A stretch of 64,000 nt of DNA, taken from Oscheius dolichura (taxonomy: Eukaryota; Nematoda; Chromadorea; Rhabditida; Rhabditidae). Under the pieces are notes generated by a model. That model saw nothing but the letters and a program-made list of their open reading frames with translations. It had not been told where the DNA came from and searched no databases. The translations under genes were made by a program, and so were the position numbers. Positions 34,136 through 48,200 of this stretch are shown piece by piece (within the stretch, counting starts at the first letter, position 1; the number at the start of each line of letters is the position of its first letter). The DNA lies in assembly GCA_932521035.1 (NCBI GenBank), contig OW051492.1, positions 8,928,001-8,992,000 on the forward strand, read 5' to 3'.

Positions 34136-36580
34136 ATTTCAACCCGAACAAATGGTGGTAAACTCGAACAAATGGTGGTAAACCCGAACAAATGGTGGTA
34201 AACTCGAACAAATGGTGGTAAACTCGAACAAATGGTGGTAAACTCGAACAAATGGTGGTAAACTCGAACAAATGGTGGTAAACTCGAACAAATGGTGGTA
34301 AACTCGAACAAATGGTGGTAAACTCGAACAAATGGTGGATTTCAACCCGAACAAATGGTGGTAAACTCGAACAAATGGTGGTAAACCCGAACAAATGGTG
34401 GATTTCAACCCGAACAAATGGTGATAAACTCGAACAAATGGTGATAAACTCGAACAAATGGTGGTAAACTCGAACAAATGGTGGTAAACTCGAACAAATG
34501 GTGGATTTCAACCCGGACAAATGGTGATAAACTCGAACAAATGGTGGTAAACTCGAACAAATGGTGGATTTCAACCCGGACAAATGGTGATAAACTCGAA
34601 CAAATGGTGATAAACTCGAACAAATGGTGGTAAACTCGAACAAATGGTGGTAAACTCGAACAAATGGTGGTAAACTCGAACAAATGGTGGATTTCAACCC
34701 GGACAAATGGTGATAAACTCGAACAAATGGTGGTAAACTCGAACAAATGGTGGATTTCAACCCGGACAAATGGTGATAAACTCGAACAAATGGTGATAAA
34801 CTCGAACAAATGGTGGTAAACTCGAACAAATGGTGGTAAACTCGAACAAATGGTGGTAAACTCGAACAAATGGTGGTAAACTCGAACAAATGGTGGTAAA
34901 CTCGAACAAATGGTGGTAAACTCGAACAAATGGTGGTAAACTCGAACAAATGGTGGTAAACTCGAACAAATGGTGGTAAACTCGAACAAATGGTGGTAAA
35001 CTCGAACAAATGGTGGTAAACTCGAACAAATGGTGGTAAACTCGAACAAATGGTGGTAAACTCGAACAAATGGTGGTAAACTCGAACAAATGGTGGTAAA
35101 CTCGAACAAATGGTGGTAAACTCGAACAAATGGTGGATTTCAACCCGAACAAATGGTGGTAAACTCGAACAAATGGTGGTAAACCCGAACAAATGGTGGT
35201 AAACTCGAACAAATGGTGGTAAACTCGAACAAATGGTGGTAAACTCGAACAAATGGTGGTAAACCCGAACAAATGGTGGTAAACTCGAACAAATGGTGGT
35301 AAACTCGAACAAATGGTGGTAAACTCGAACAAATGGTGGTAAACTCGAACAAATGGTGGTAAACTCGAACAAATGGTGGTAAACTCGAACAAATGGTGGT
35401 AAACCCGAACAAATGGTGGTAAACTCGAACAAATGGTGGTAAACTCGAACAAATGGTGGTAAACTCGAACAAATGGTGGTAAACTCGAACAAATGGTGGT
35501 AAACTCGAACAAATGGTGGTAAACTCGAACAAATGGTGGTAAACCCGAACAAATGGTGGTAAACTCGAACAAATGGTGGTAAACTCGAACAAATGGTGGT
35601 AAACTCGAACAAATGGTGGTAAACTCGAACAAATGGTGGTAAACTCGAACAAATGGTGGATTTCAACCCGAACAAATGGTGGTAAACTCGAACAAATGGT
35701 GGTAAACCCGAACAAATGGTGGTAAACTCGAACAAATGGTGGTAAACTCGAACAAATGGTGGTAAACTCGAACAAATGGTGGTAAACTCGAACAAATGGT
35801 GGTAAACTCGAACAAATGGTGGTAAACTCGAACAAATGGTGGTAAACTCGAACAAATGGTGGATTTCAACCCGAACAAATGGTGGTAAACTCGAACAAAT
35901 GGTGGTAAACCCGAACAAATGGTGGATTTCAACCCGAACAAATGGTGATAAACTCGAACAAATGGTGATAAACTCGAACAAATGGTGGTAAACTCGAACA
36001 AATGGTGGTAAACTCGAACAAATGGTGGATTTCAACCCGGACAAATGGTGATAAACTCGAACAAATGGTGGTAAACTCGAACAAATGGTGGATTTCAACC
36101 CGGACAAATGGTGATAAACTCGAACAAATGGTGATAAACTCGAACAAATGGTGGTAAACTCGAACAAATGGTGGTAAACTCGAACAAATGGTGGTAAACT
36201 CGAACAAATGGTGGATTTCAACCCGGACAAATGGTGATAAACTCGAACAAATGGTGGTAAACTCGAACAAATGGTGGATTTCAACCCGGACAAATGGTGA
36301 TAAACTCGAACAAATGGTGATAAACTCGAACAAATGGTGGTAAACTCGAACAAATGGTGGTAAACTCGAACAAATGGTGGTAAACTCGAACAAATGGTGG
36401 TAAACTCGAACAAATGGTGGTAAACTCGAACAAATGGTGGTAAACTCGAACAAATGGTGGTAAACTCGAACAAATGGTGGTAAACTCGAACAAATGGTGG
36501 TAAACTCGAACAAATGGTGGTAAACTCGAACAAATGGTGGTAAACTCGAACAAATGGTGGTAAACTCGAACAAATGGTGG
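34136..36580. repeat. higher-order repeat, 1,524 bp, two copies
   Basis: The pattern from the long unit at 34136 recurs from 35660, exactly 1,524 bp later. Eight long units fall in one period, and 67x20 + 8x23 = 1,524, i.e. 75 units. Variant units (gataaac pairs, cccggac) match in position. The copies differ where a run of short units after the long unit at 34754 has 18 members, against 14 in the second copy (after 36278): a four-unit slip. Confidence 0.88.
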
Positions 36581-39500
36581 ATTTCAACCCGAACAAATGG
36601 TGGTAAACTCGAACAAATGGTGGTAAACTCGAACAAATGGTGGTAAACTCGAACAAATGGTGGTAAACTCGAACAAATGGTGGTAAACTCGAACAAATGG
36701 TGGTAAACCCGAACAAATGGTGGTAAACTCGAACAAATGGTGGATTTCAACCCGAACAAATGGTGGTAAACTCGAACAAATGGTGGTAAACTCGAACAAA
36801 TGGTGGTAAACTCGAACAAATGGTGGTAAACTCGAACAAATGGTGGTAAACTCGAACAAATGGTGGATTTCAACCCGAACAAATGGTGGTAAACTCGAAC
36901 AAATGGTGGTAAACTCGAACAAGTGGTGATAAACTCGAACAAATGGTGGTAAACTCGAACAAATGGTGGTAAACCCGAACAAATGGTGGTAAACTCGAAC
37001 AAATGGTGGATTTCAACCCGAACAAATGGTGGTAAACTCGAACAAATGGTGGATTTCAACCCGAACAAATGGTGGTAAACTCGAACAAATGGTGGTAAAC
37101 TCGAACAAGTGGTGATAAACTCGAACAAATGGTGGTAAACTCGAACAAATGGTGGTAAACCCGAACAAATGGTGGTAAACTCGAACAAATGGTGGATTTC
37201 AACCCGAACAAATGGTGGTAAACTCGAACAAATGGTGGATTTCAACCCGAACAAATGGTGGTAAACTCGAACAAATGGTGGTAAACTCGAACAAGTGGTG
37301 ATAAACTCGAACAAATGGTGGTAAACTCGAACAAGTGGTGATAAACTCGAACAAATGGTGGTAAACTCGAACAAATGGTGATAAACTCGAACAAATGGTG
37401 GCAAACTCGAACAAATGGTGGTAAACCCGAACAAATGGTGGTAAACTCGAACAAATGGTGGCAAACTCGAACAAATGGTGGTAAACCCGAACAAATGGTG
37501 ATAAACTCGAACAAATGGTGGTAAACTCGAACAAATGGTGGTAAACTCGAACAAATGGTGGATTTCAACCCGGACAAATGGTGATAAACTCGAACAAATG
37601 GTGGATTTCAACCCGAACAAATGGTGATAAACTCGAACAAATGGTGGATTTCAACCCGAACAAATGGTGGTAAACTCGAACAAATGGTGGTAAACTCGAA
37701 CAAATGGTGGTAAACTCGAACAAATGGTGGTAAACTCGAACAAATGGTGGATTTCAACCCGAACAAATGGTGATAAACTCGAACAAATGGTGGTAAACTC
37801 GAACAAATGGTGGTAAACTCGTACAAATGGTGGATTTCAACCCGAACAAATGGTGATAAACTCGAACAAATGGTGATAAACTCGAACAAATGGTGGTAAA
37901 CTCGAACAAATGGTGGTAAACTCGAACAAATGGTGGTAAACACGAACAAATGGTGGATTTCAACCCGAACAAATGGTGGTAAACCCGAACAAATGGTGGA
38001 TTTCAACCCGAACAAATGGTGGTAAACTCGAACAAATGGTGGTAAACACGAACAAATGGTGGATTTCAACCCGAACAAATGGTGGTAAACCCGAACAAAT
38101 GGTGGTAAACTCGAACAAATGGTGGTAAACTCGAACAAATGGTGGTAAACTCGAACAAATGGTGGTAAACTCGAACAAATGGTGGTAAACACGAACAAAT
38201 GGTGGTAAACTCGAACAAATGGTGGTAAACTCGAACAAATGGTGGTAAACTCGAACAAATGGTGGTAAACTCGAACAAATGGTGGTAAACACGAACAAAT
38301 GGTGGTAAACTCGAACAAATGGTGGTAAACTCGAACAAATGGTGGTAAACTCGAACAAATGGTGGTAAACTCGAACAAATGGTGGATCTCAACCCGAACA
38401 AATGGTGGTAAACTCGAACAAATGGTGGTAAACTCGAACAAATGGTGGTAAACTCGAACAAATGGTGGTAAACTCGAACAAATGGTGGATTTCAACCCGG
38501 ACAAATGGTGATAAACTCGAACAAATGGTGGTAAACTCGAACAAATGGTGGTAAACTCGAACAAATGGTGGTAAACTCGAACAAATGGTGGATTTCAACC
38601 CGAACAAATGGTGGTAAACTCGAACAAATGGTGGATTTCAACCCGAACAAATGGTGGATTTCAACCCGAACAAATGGTGGTAAACTCGAACAAATGGTGG
38701 TAAACTCGAACAAATGGTGGTAAACTCGAACAAATGGTGGTAAACTCGAACAAATGGTGGTAAACACGAACAAATGGTGGATTTCAACCCGAACAAATGG
38801 TGGTAAACTCGAACAAATGGTGGTAAACTCGAACAAATGGTGGTAAACTCGAACAAATGGTGGTAAACACGAACAAATGGTGGATTTCAACCCGAACAAA
38901 TGGTGGTAAACTCGAACAAATGGTGGTAAACTCGAACAAATGGTGGTAAACTCGAACAAATGGTGGTAAACACGAACAAATGGTGGATTTCAACCCGAAC
39001 AAATGGTGGTAAACTCGAACAAATGGTGGTAAACCCGAACAAATGGTGGTAAACTCGAACAAATGGTGGTAAACTCGAACAAATGGTGGTAAACTCGAAC
39101 AAATGGTGGTAAACTCGAACAAATGGTGGTAAACTCGAACAAATGGTGGTAAACCCGAACAAATGGTGGTAAACTCGAACAAATGGTGGTAAACTCGAAC
39201 AAATGGTGGATTTCAACCCGAACAAATGGTGGATTTCAACCCGAACAAATGGTGGATTTCAACCCGAACAAATGGTGGTAAACCCGAACAAATGGTGGAT
39301 TTCAACCCGAACAAATGGTGGTAAACTCGAACAAATGGTGGTAAACTCGAACAAATGGTGGATTTCAACCCGAACAAATGGTGGATTTCAACCCGAACAA
39401 ATGGTGGTAAACTCGAACAAATGGTGGTAAACTCGAACAAATGGTGGTAAACTTGAACAAATGGTGGATTTCAACCCGAACAAATGGTGGATTTCAACCC

Positions 39501-40778
39501 GAACAAATGGTGGATTTCAACCCGAACAAATGGTGGTAAACCCGAACAAATGGTGGATTTCAACCCGAACAAATGGTGGATTTCAACCCGAACAAATGGT
39601 GGATTTCAACCCGAACAAATGGTGGTAAACTCGAACAAATGGTGGTAAACTCGAACAAATGGTGGTAAACTCGAACAAATGGTGGTAAACTCGAACAAAT
39701 GGTGGATTTCAACCCGAACAAATGGTGGATTTCAACCCGAACAAATGGTGGATTTCAACCCGAACAAATGGTGGATTTCAACCCGAACAAATGGTGGTAA
39801 ACTCGAACAAATGGTGGTAAACTCGAACAAATGGTGGTAAACTCGAACAAATGGTGGATTTCAACCCGAACAAATGGTGGTAAACTCGAACAAATGGTGG
39901 TAAACTCGAACAAATGGTGGATTTCAACCCGAACAAATGGTGGATTTCAACCCGAACAAATGGTGGATTTCAACCCGAACAAATGGTGGTAAACTCGAAC
40001 AAATGGTGGTAAACTCGAACAAATGGTGGTAAACTCGAACAAATGGTGGTAAACTCGAACAAATGGTGGATTTCAACCCGAACAAATGGTGGTAAACTCG
40101 AACAAATGGTGGTAAACTCGAACAAATGGTGGTAAACTCGAACAAATGGTGGTAAACTCGAACAAATGGTGGTAAACTCGAACAAATGGTGGTAAACTCG
40201 AACAAATGGTGGATTTCAACCCGAACAAATGGTGGTAAACTCGAACAAATGGTGGATTTCAACCCGAACAAATGGTGGTAAACTCGAACAAATGGTGGTA
40301 AACTCGAACAAATGGTGGTAAACTCGAACAAATGGTGGTAAACTCGAACAAATGGTGGATTTCAACCCGAACAAATGGTGGATTTCAACCCGAACAAATG
40401 GTGGATTTCAACCCGAACAAATGGTGGATTTCAACCCGAACAAATGGTGGTAAACTCGAACAAATGGTGGTAAACTCGAACAAATGGTGGTAAACTCGAA
40501 CAAATGGTGGATTTCAACCCGAACAAATGGTGGTAAACTCGAACAAATGGTGGTAAACTCGAACAAATGGTGGTAAACTCGAACAAATGGTGGATTTCAA
40601 CCCGAACAAATGGTGGTAAACTCGAACAAATGGTGGTAAACTCGAACAAATGGTGGATTTCAACCCGAACAAATGGTGGTAAACTCGAACAAATGGTGGT
40701 AAACTCGAACAAATGGTGGTAAACTCGAACAAATGGTGGTAAACTCGAACAAATGGTGGTAAACTCGAACAAATGGTG

Positions 40779-42240
40779 GATTTCAACCCGAACAAATGGT
40801 GGTAAACTCGAACAAATGGTGGATTTCAACCCGAACAAATGGTGGATTTCAACCCGAACAAATGGTGGTAAACTCGAACAAATGGTGGTAAACTCGAACA
40901 AATGGTGGATTTCAACCCGAACAAATGGTGGTAAACTCGAACAAATGGTGGTAAACTCGAACAAATGGTGGTAAACTCGAACAAATGGTGGATTTCAACC
41001 CGGACAAATGGTGATAAACTCGAACAAATGGTGGTAAACTCGAACAAATGGTGGTAAACTCGAACAAATGGTGGATTTCAACCCGAACAAATGGTGGTAA
41101 ACTCGAACAAATGGTGGATTTCAACCCGAACAAATGGTGGTAAACTCGAACAAATGGTGGTAAACTCGAACAAATGGTGGTAAACTCGAACAAATGGTGG
41201 TAAACTCGAACAAATGGTGGTAAACTCGAACAAATGGTGGTAAACTCGAACAAATGGTGGATTTCAACCCGGACAAATGGTGATAAACTCGAACAAATGG
41301 TGGTAAACTCGAACAAATGGTGGTAAACTCGAACAAATGGTGGATTTCAACCCGAACAAATGGTGGTAAACTCGAACAAATGGTGGATTTCAACCCGAAC
41401 AAATGGTGGTAAACTCGAACAAATGGTGGTAAACTCGAACAAATGGTGGTAAACTCGAACAAATGGTGGTAAACTCGAACAAATGGTGGTAAACTCGAAC
41501 AAATGGTGGTAAACTCGAACAAATGGTGGTAAACTCGAACAAATGGTGGTAAACTCGAACAAATGGTGGATTTCAACCCGAACAAATGGTGATAAACTCG
41601 AACAAATGGTGGTAAACTCGAACAAATGGTGGTAAACTCGAACAAATGGTGGTAAACTCGAACAAATGGTGGATTTCAACCCGGACAAATGGTGGTAAAC
41701 TCGAACAAATGGTGGATTTCAACCCGAACAAATGGTGGATTTCAACCCGAACAAATGGTGGTAAACTCGAACAAATGGTGGTAAACTCGAACAAATGGTG
41801 GTAAACTCGAACAAATGGTGGATTTCAACCCGAACAAATGGTGGTAAACTCGAACAAATGGTGGATTTCAACCCGAACAAATGGTGGATTTCAACCCGAA
41901 CAAATGGTGGTAAACTCGAACAAATGGTGGTAAACTCGAACAAATGGTGGATTTCAACCCGAACAAATGGTGGTAAACTCGAACAAATGGTGGTAAACTC
42001 GAACAAATGGTGGTAAACTCGAACAAATGGTGGATTTCAACCCGGACAAATGGTGATAAACTCGAACAAATGGTGGTAAACTCGAACAAATGGTGGTAAA
42101 CTCGAACAAATGGTGGATTTCAACCCGAACAAATGGTGGTAAACTCGAACAAATGGTGGATTTCAACCCGAACAAATGGTGGTAAACTCGAACAAATGGT
42201 GGTAAACTCGAACAAATGGTGGTAAACTCGAACAAATGGT
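40779..42240. repeat. higher-order repeat, 1,042 bp
   Basis: The unit pattern beginning at 40779 repeats from 41821. Fourteen long units lie between, and 36x20 + 14x23 = 1,042, i.e. 50 units. The second copy is followed to about 42240. Confidence 0.85.
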
Positions 42241-45200
42241 GGTAAACTCGAACAAATGGTGGATTTCAACCCGGACAAATGGTGATAAACTCGAACAAAT
42301 GGTGGTAAACTCGAACAAATGGTGGTAAACTCGAACAAATGGTGGTAAACTCGAACAAATGGTGGTAAACTCGAACAAATGGTGGTAAACTCGAACAAAT
42401 GGTGGTAAACTCGAACAAATGGTGGTAAACTCGAACAAATGGTGGTAAACTCGAACAAATGGTGGATTTCAACCCGAACAAATGGTGGTAAACTCGAACA
42501 AATGGTGGATTTCAACCCGAACAAATGGTGATAAACTCGAACAAATGGTGATAAACTCGAACAAATGGTGGTAAACTCGAACAAATGGTGGTAAACTCGA
42601 ACAAATGGTGGTAAACTCGAACAAATGGTGGTAAACTCGAACAAATGGTGGATTTCAACCCGAACAAATGGTGATAAACTCGAACAAATGGTGATAAACT
42701 CGAACAAATGGTGGTAAACTCGAACAAATGGTGATAAACTCGAACAAATGGTGGTAAACTCGAACAAATGGTGGTAAACTCGAACAAATGGTGGTAAACT
42801 CGAACAAATGGTGGTAAACTCGAACAAATGGTGGTAAACTCGAACAAATGGTGGTAAACTCGAACAAATGGTGGTAAACTCGAACAAATGGTGGTAAACT
42901 CGAACAAATGGTGGTAAACTCGAACAAATGGTGGTAAACTCGAACAAATGGTGGTAAACTCGAACAAATGGTGGTAAACTCGAACAAATGGTGGTAAACT
43001 CGAACAAATGGTGGTAAACTCGAACAAATGGTGGTAAACTCGAACAAATGGTGGTAAACTCGAACAAATGGTGGTAAACTCGAACAAATGGTGGTAAACT
43101 CGAACAAATGGTGGTAAACTCGAACAAATGGTGGTAAACTCGAACAAATGGTGGTAAACTCGAACAAATGGTGGTAAACTCGAACAAATGGTGGATTTCA
43201 ACCCGAACAAATGGTGGATTTCAACCCGAACAAATGGTGGTAAACTCGAACAAATGGTGGATTTCAACCCGAACAAATGGTGGTAAACCCGAACAAATGG
43301 TGGTAAACGCGAACAAATGGTGGTAAACTCGAACAAATGGTGGATTTCAACCCGAACAAATGGTGGTAAACTCGAACAAATGGTGGATTTCAACCCGAAA
43401 AAATGGTGGATTTCAACCCGAACAAATGGTGGTAAACTCGAACAAATGGTGGATTTCAACCCGAACAAATGGTGGATTTCAACCCGAACAAATGGTGGTA
43501 AACTCGAACAAATGGTGGATTTCAACCCGGACAAATGGTGATAAACTCGAACAAATGGTGATAAACTCGAACAAATGGTGGTAAACTCGAACAAATGGTG
43601 GTAAACTCGAACAAATGGTGGTAAACTCGAACAAATGGTGGTAAACTCGAACAAATGGTGGATTTCAACCCGAACAAATGGTGGTAAACTCGAACAAATG
43701 GTGATAAACTCGAACAAATGGTGGTAAACTCGAACAAATGGTGGATTTCAACCCGAACAAATGGTGGTAAACTCGAACAAATGGTGGTAAACTCGAACAA
43801 ATGGTGGATTTCAACCCGAACAAATGGTGGTAAACTCGAACAAATGGTGGTAAACTCGAACAAATGGTGGTAAACTCGAACAAATGGTGGTAAACTCGAA
43901 CAAATGGTGGTAAACCCGAACAAATGGTGGTAAACTCGAACAAATGGTGGTAAACCCGAACAAATGGTGGTAAACTCGAACAAATGGTGGTAAACTCGAA
44001 CAAATGGTGGATTTCAACCCGAACAAATGGTGGATTTCAACCCGAACAAATGGTGGTAAACTCGAACAAATGGTGGATTTCAACCCGAACAAATGGTGGT
44101 AAACTCGAACAAATGGTGGATTTCAACCCGAACAAATGGTGGTAAACCCGAACAAATGGTGGTAAACTCGAACAAACGGTGGATTTCAACCCGAACAAAT
44201 GGTGGTAAACCCGAACAAATGGTGGTAAACCCGAACAAATGGTGGTAAACCCGAACAAATGGTGGTAAACTCGAACAAATGGTGGTAAACCCGAACAAAT
44301 GGTGGTAAACTCGAACAAATGGTGGTAAACTCGAACAAATGGTGGATTTCAACCCGAACAAAAGGTGATAAACTCGAACAAATGGTGGTAAACTCGAACA
44401 AATGGTGGTAAACTCGAACAAATGGTGGTAAACTCGAACAAATGGTGGTAAACTCGAACAAATGGTGGATTTCAACCCGAACAAATGGTGGTAAACCCGA
44501 ACAAATGGTGGTAAACTCGAACAAATGGTGGTAAACCCGAACAAATGGTGGTAAACTCGAACAAATGGTGGTAAACCCGAACAAATGGTGGTAAACTCGA
44601 ACAAATGGTGGTAAACTCGAACAAATGGTGGATTTCAACCCGAAAAAATGGTGGATTTCAACCCGAACAAATGGTGGTAAACTCGAACAAATGGTGGATT
44701 TCAACCCGAACAAATGGTGGATTTCAACCCGAACAAATGGTGGTAAACTCGAACAAATGGTGGATTTCAACCCGAACAAATGGTGGTAAACTCGAACAAA
44801 TGGTGGTAAACCCGAACAAATGGTGGTAAACTCGAACAAATGGTGGTAAACCCGAACAAATGGTGGTAAACTCGAACAAATGGTGGTAAACTCGAACAAA
44901 TGGTGGTAAACTCGAACAAATGGTGGTAAACTCGAACAAATGGTGGATTTCAACCCGAACAAATGGTGGATTTCAACCCGGACAAATGGTGATAAACTCG
45001 ATCAAATGGTGGTAAACTCGAACAAATGGTGGATTTCAACCCGAACAAATGGTGATAAACTCGAACAAATGGTGGTAAACTCGAACAAATGGTGGATTTC
45101 AACCCGGACAAATGGTGATAAACTCGAACAAATGGTGGTAAACTCGAACAAATGGTGGTAAACTCGAACAAATGGTGGTAAACTCGAACAAATGGTGGTA

Positions 45201-48200
45201 AACCCGAACAAATGGTGGTAAACTCGAACAAATGGTGGTAAACTCGAACAAATGGTGGTAAACTCGAACAAATGGTGGTAAACTCGAACAAATGGTGGTA
45301 AACTCGAACAAATGGTGGTAAACTCGAACAAATGGTGGATTTCAACCCGAACAAATGGTGGTAAACTCGAACAAATGGTGGTAAACCCGAACAAATGGTG
45401 GTAAACTCGAACAAATGGTGGTAAACTCGAACAAATGGTGGTAAACTCGAACAAATGGTGGTAAACTCGAACAAATGGTGGTAAACTCGAACAAATGGTG
45501 GTAAACTCGAACAAATGGTGGTAAACTCGAACAAATGGTGGTAAACTCGAACAAATGGTGGTAAACTCGAACAAATGGTGGTAAACTCGAACAAATGGTG
45601 GATTTCAACCCGAACAAATGGTGGTAAACTCGAACAAATGGTGGTAAACTCGAACAAATGGTGGTAAACTCGAACAAATGGTGGTAAACTCGAACAAATG
45701 GTGGTAAACTCGAACAAATGGTGGTAAACTCGAACAAATGGTGGTAAACTCGAACAAATGGTGGTAAACTCGAACAAATGGTGGTAAACTCGAACAAATG
45801 GTGGTAAACCCGAACAAATGGTGGTAAACTCGAACAAATGGTGGTAAACTCGAACAAATGGTGGTAAACTCGAACAAATGGTGGTAAACTCGAACAAATG
45901 GTGGTAAACTCGAACAAATGGTGGTAAACCCGAACAAATGGTGGTAAACTCGAACAAATGGTGGTAAACCCGAACAAATGGTGGTAAACCCGAACAAATG
46001 GTGGTAAACTCGAACAAATGGTGGTAAACCCGAACAAATGGTGGTAAACTCGAACAAATGGTGGTAAACTCGAACAAATGGTGGTAAACTCGAACAAATG
46101 GTGATAAACTCGAACAAATGGTGATAAACTCGAACAAATGGTGGATTTCAACCCGAACAAATGGTGGATTTCAACCCGAACAAATGGTGGTAAACTCGAA
46201 CAAATGGTGGATTTCAACCCGAACAAATGGTGGATTTCAACCCGAACAAATGGTGGTAAACTCGAACAAATGGTGGTAAACTCGAACAAATGGTGGTAAA
46301 CTCGAACAAATGGTGGTAAACTCGAACAAATGGTGGTAAACTCGAACAAATGGTGGTAAACCCGAACAAATGGTGGTAAACCCGAACAAATGGTGGTAAA
46401 CTCGAACAAATGGTGGTAAACTCGAACAAATGGTGGTAAACCCGAACAAATGGTGGTAAACCCGAACAAATGGTGGTAAACTCGAACAAATGGTGGTAAA
46501 CCCGAACAAATGGTGGTAAACTCGAACAAATGGTGGTAAACTCGAACAAATGGTGGTAAACTCGAACAAATGGTGGTAAACTCGAACAAATGGTGGTAAA
46601 CTCGAACAAATGGTGGTAAACCCGAACAAATGGTGGTAAACCCGAACAAATGGTGGTAAACTCGAACAAATGGTGGTAAACTCGAACAAATGGTGGTAAA
46701 CTCGAACAAATGGTGGTAAACTCGAACAAATGGTGGTAAACCCGAACAAATGGTGGTAAACCCGAACAAATGGTGGTAAACTCGAACAAATGGTGGTAAA
46801 CTCGAACAAATGGTGGTAAACTCGAACAAATGGTGGTAAACTCGAACAAATGGTGGTAAACTCGAACAAATGGTGGTAAACTCGAACAAATGGTGGTAAA
46901 CTCGAACAAATGGTGGTAAACCCGAACAAATGGTGGTAAACCCGAACAAATGGTGGTAAACTCGAACAAATGGTGGTAAACCCGAACAAATGGTGGTAAA
47001 CCCGAACAAATGGTGGTAAACTCGAACAAATGGTGGTAAACTCGAACAAATGGTGGATTTCAACCCGGACAAATGGTGATAAACCCGGACAAATGGTGGT
47101 AAACTCGAACAAATGGTGGATTTCAACCCGGACAAATGGTGATAAACCCGGACAAATGGTGATAAACTCGAACAAATGGTGATAAACTCGAACAAATGGT
47201 GGTAAACTCGAACAAATGGTGGATTTCAACCCGGACAAATGGTGATAAACCCGGACAAATGGTGATAAACTCGAACAAATGGTGGTAAACTCGAACAAAT
47301 GGTGGTAAACCCGAACAAATGGTGGTAAACTCGAACAAATGGTGGTAAACTCGAACAAATGGTGGTAAACTCGAACAAATGGTGGTAAACTCGAACAAAT
47401 GGTGGTAAACTCGAACAAATGGTGGTAAACTCGAACAAATGGTGGTAAACTCGAACAAATGGTGGTAAACTCGAACAAATGGTGGTAAACTCGAACAAAC
47501 GGTGGTAAACCCGAACAAATGGTGGATTTCAACCCGAACAAATGGTGGTAAACTCGAACAAATGGTGGATTTCAACCCGAACAAATGGTGGATTTCAACC
47601 CGAACAAATGGTGGTAAACTCGAACAAATGGTGGATTTCAACCCGAACAAATGGTGGATTTCAACCCGAACAAATGGTGGTAAACTCGAACAAATGGTGG
47701 TAAACTCGAACAAATGGTGGTAAACTCGAACAAATGGTGGTAAACTCGAACAAATGGTGGTAAACTCGAACAAATGGTGGTAAACTCGAACAAATGGTGG
47801 TAAACTCGAACAAATGGTGGTAAACTCGAACAAATGGTGGTAAACTCGAACAAATGGTGGTAAACTCGAACAAATGGTGGTAAACTCGAACAAATGGTGG
47901 TAAACTCGAACAAATGGTGGATTTCAACCCGAACAAATGGTGGATTTCAACCCGAACAAATGGTGGTAAACTCGAACAAATGGTGGATTTCAACCCGAAC
48001 AAATGGTGGTAAACCCGAACAAATGGTGGTAAACCCGAACAAATGGTGGTAAACCCGAACAAATGGTGGTAAACCCGAACAAATGGTGGTAAACCCGAAC
48101 AAATGGTGGTAAACCCGAACAAATGGTGGTAAACTCGAACAAATGGTGGTAAACCCGAACAAATGGTGATAAACTCGAACAAATGGTGGTAAACTCGAAC

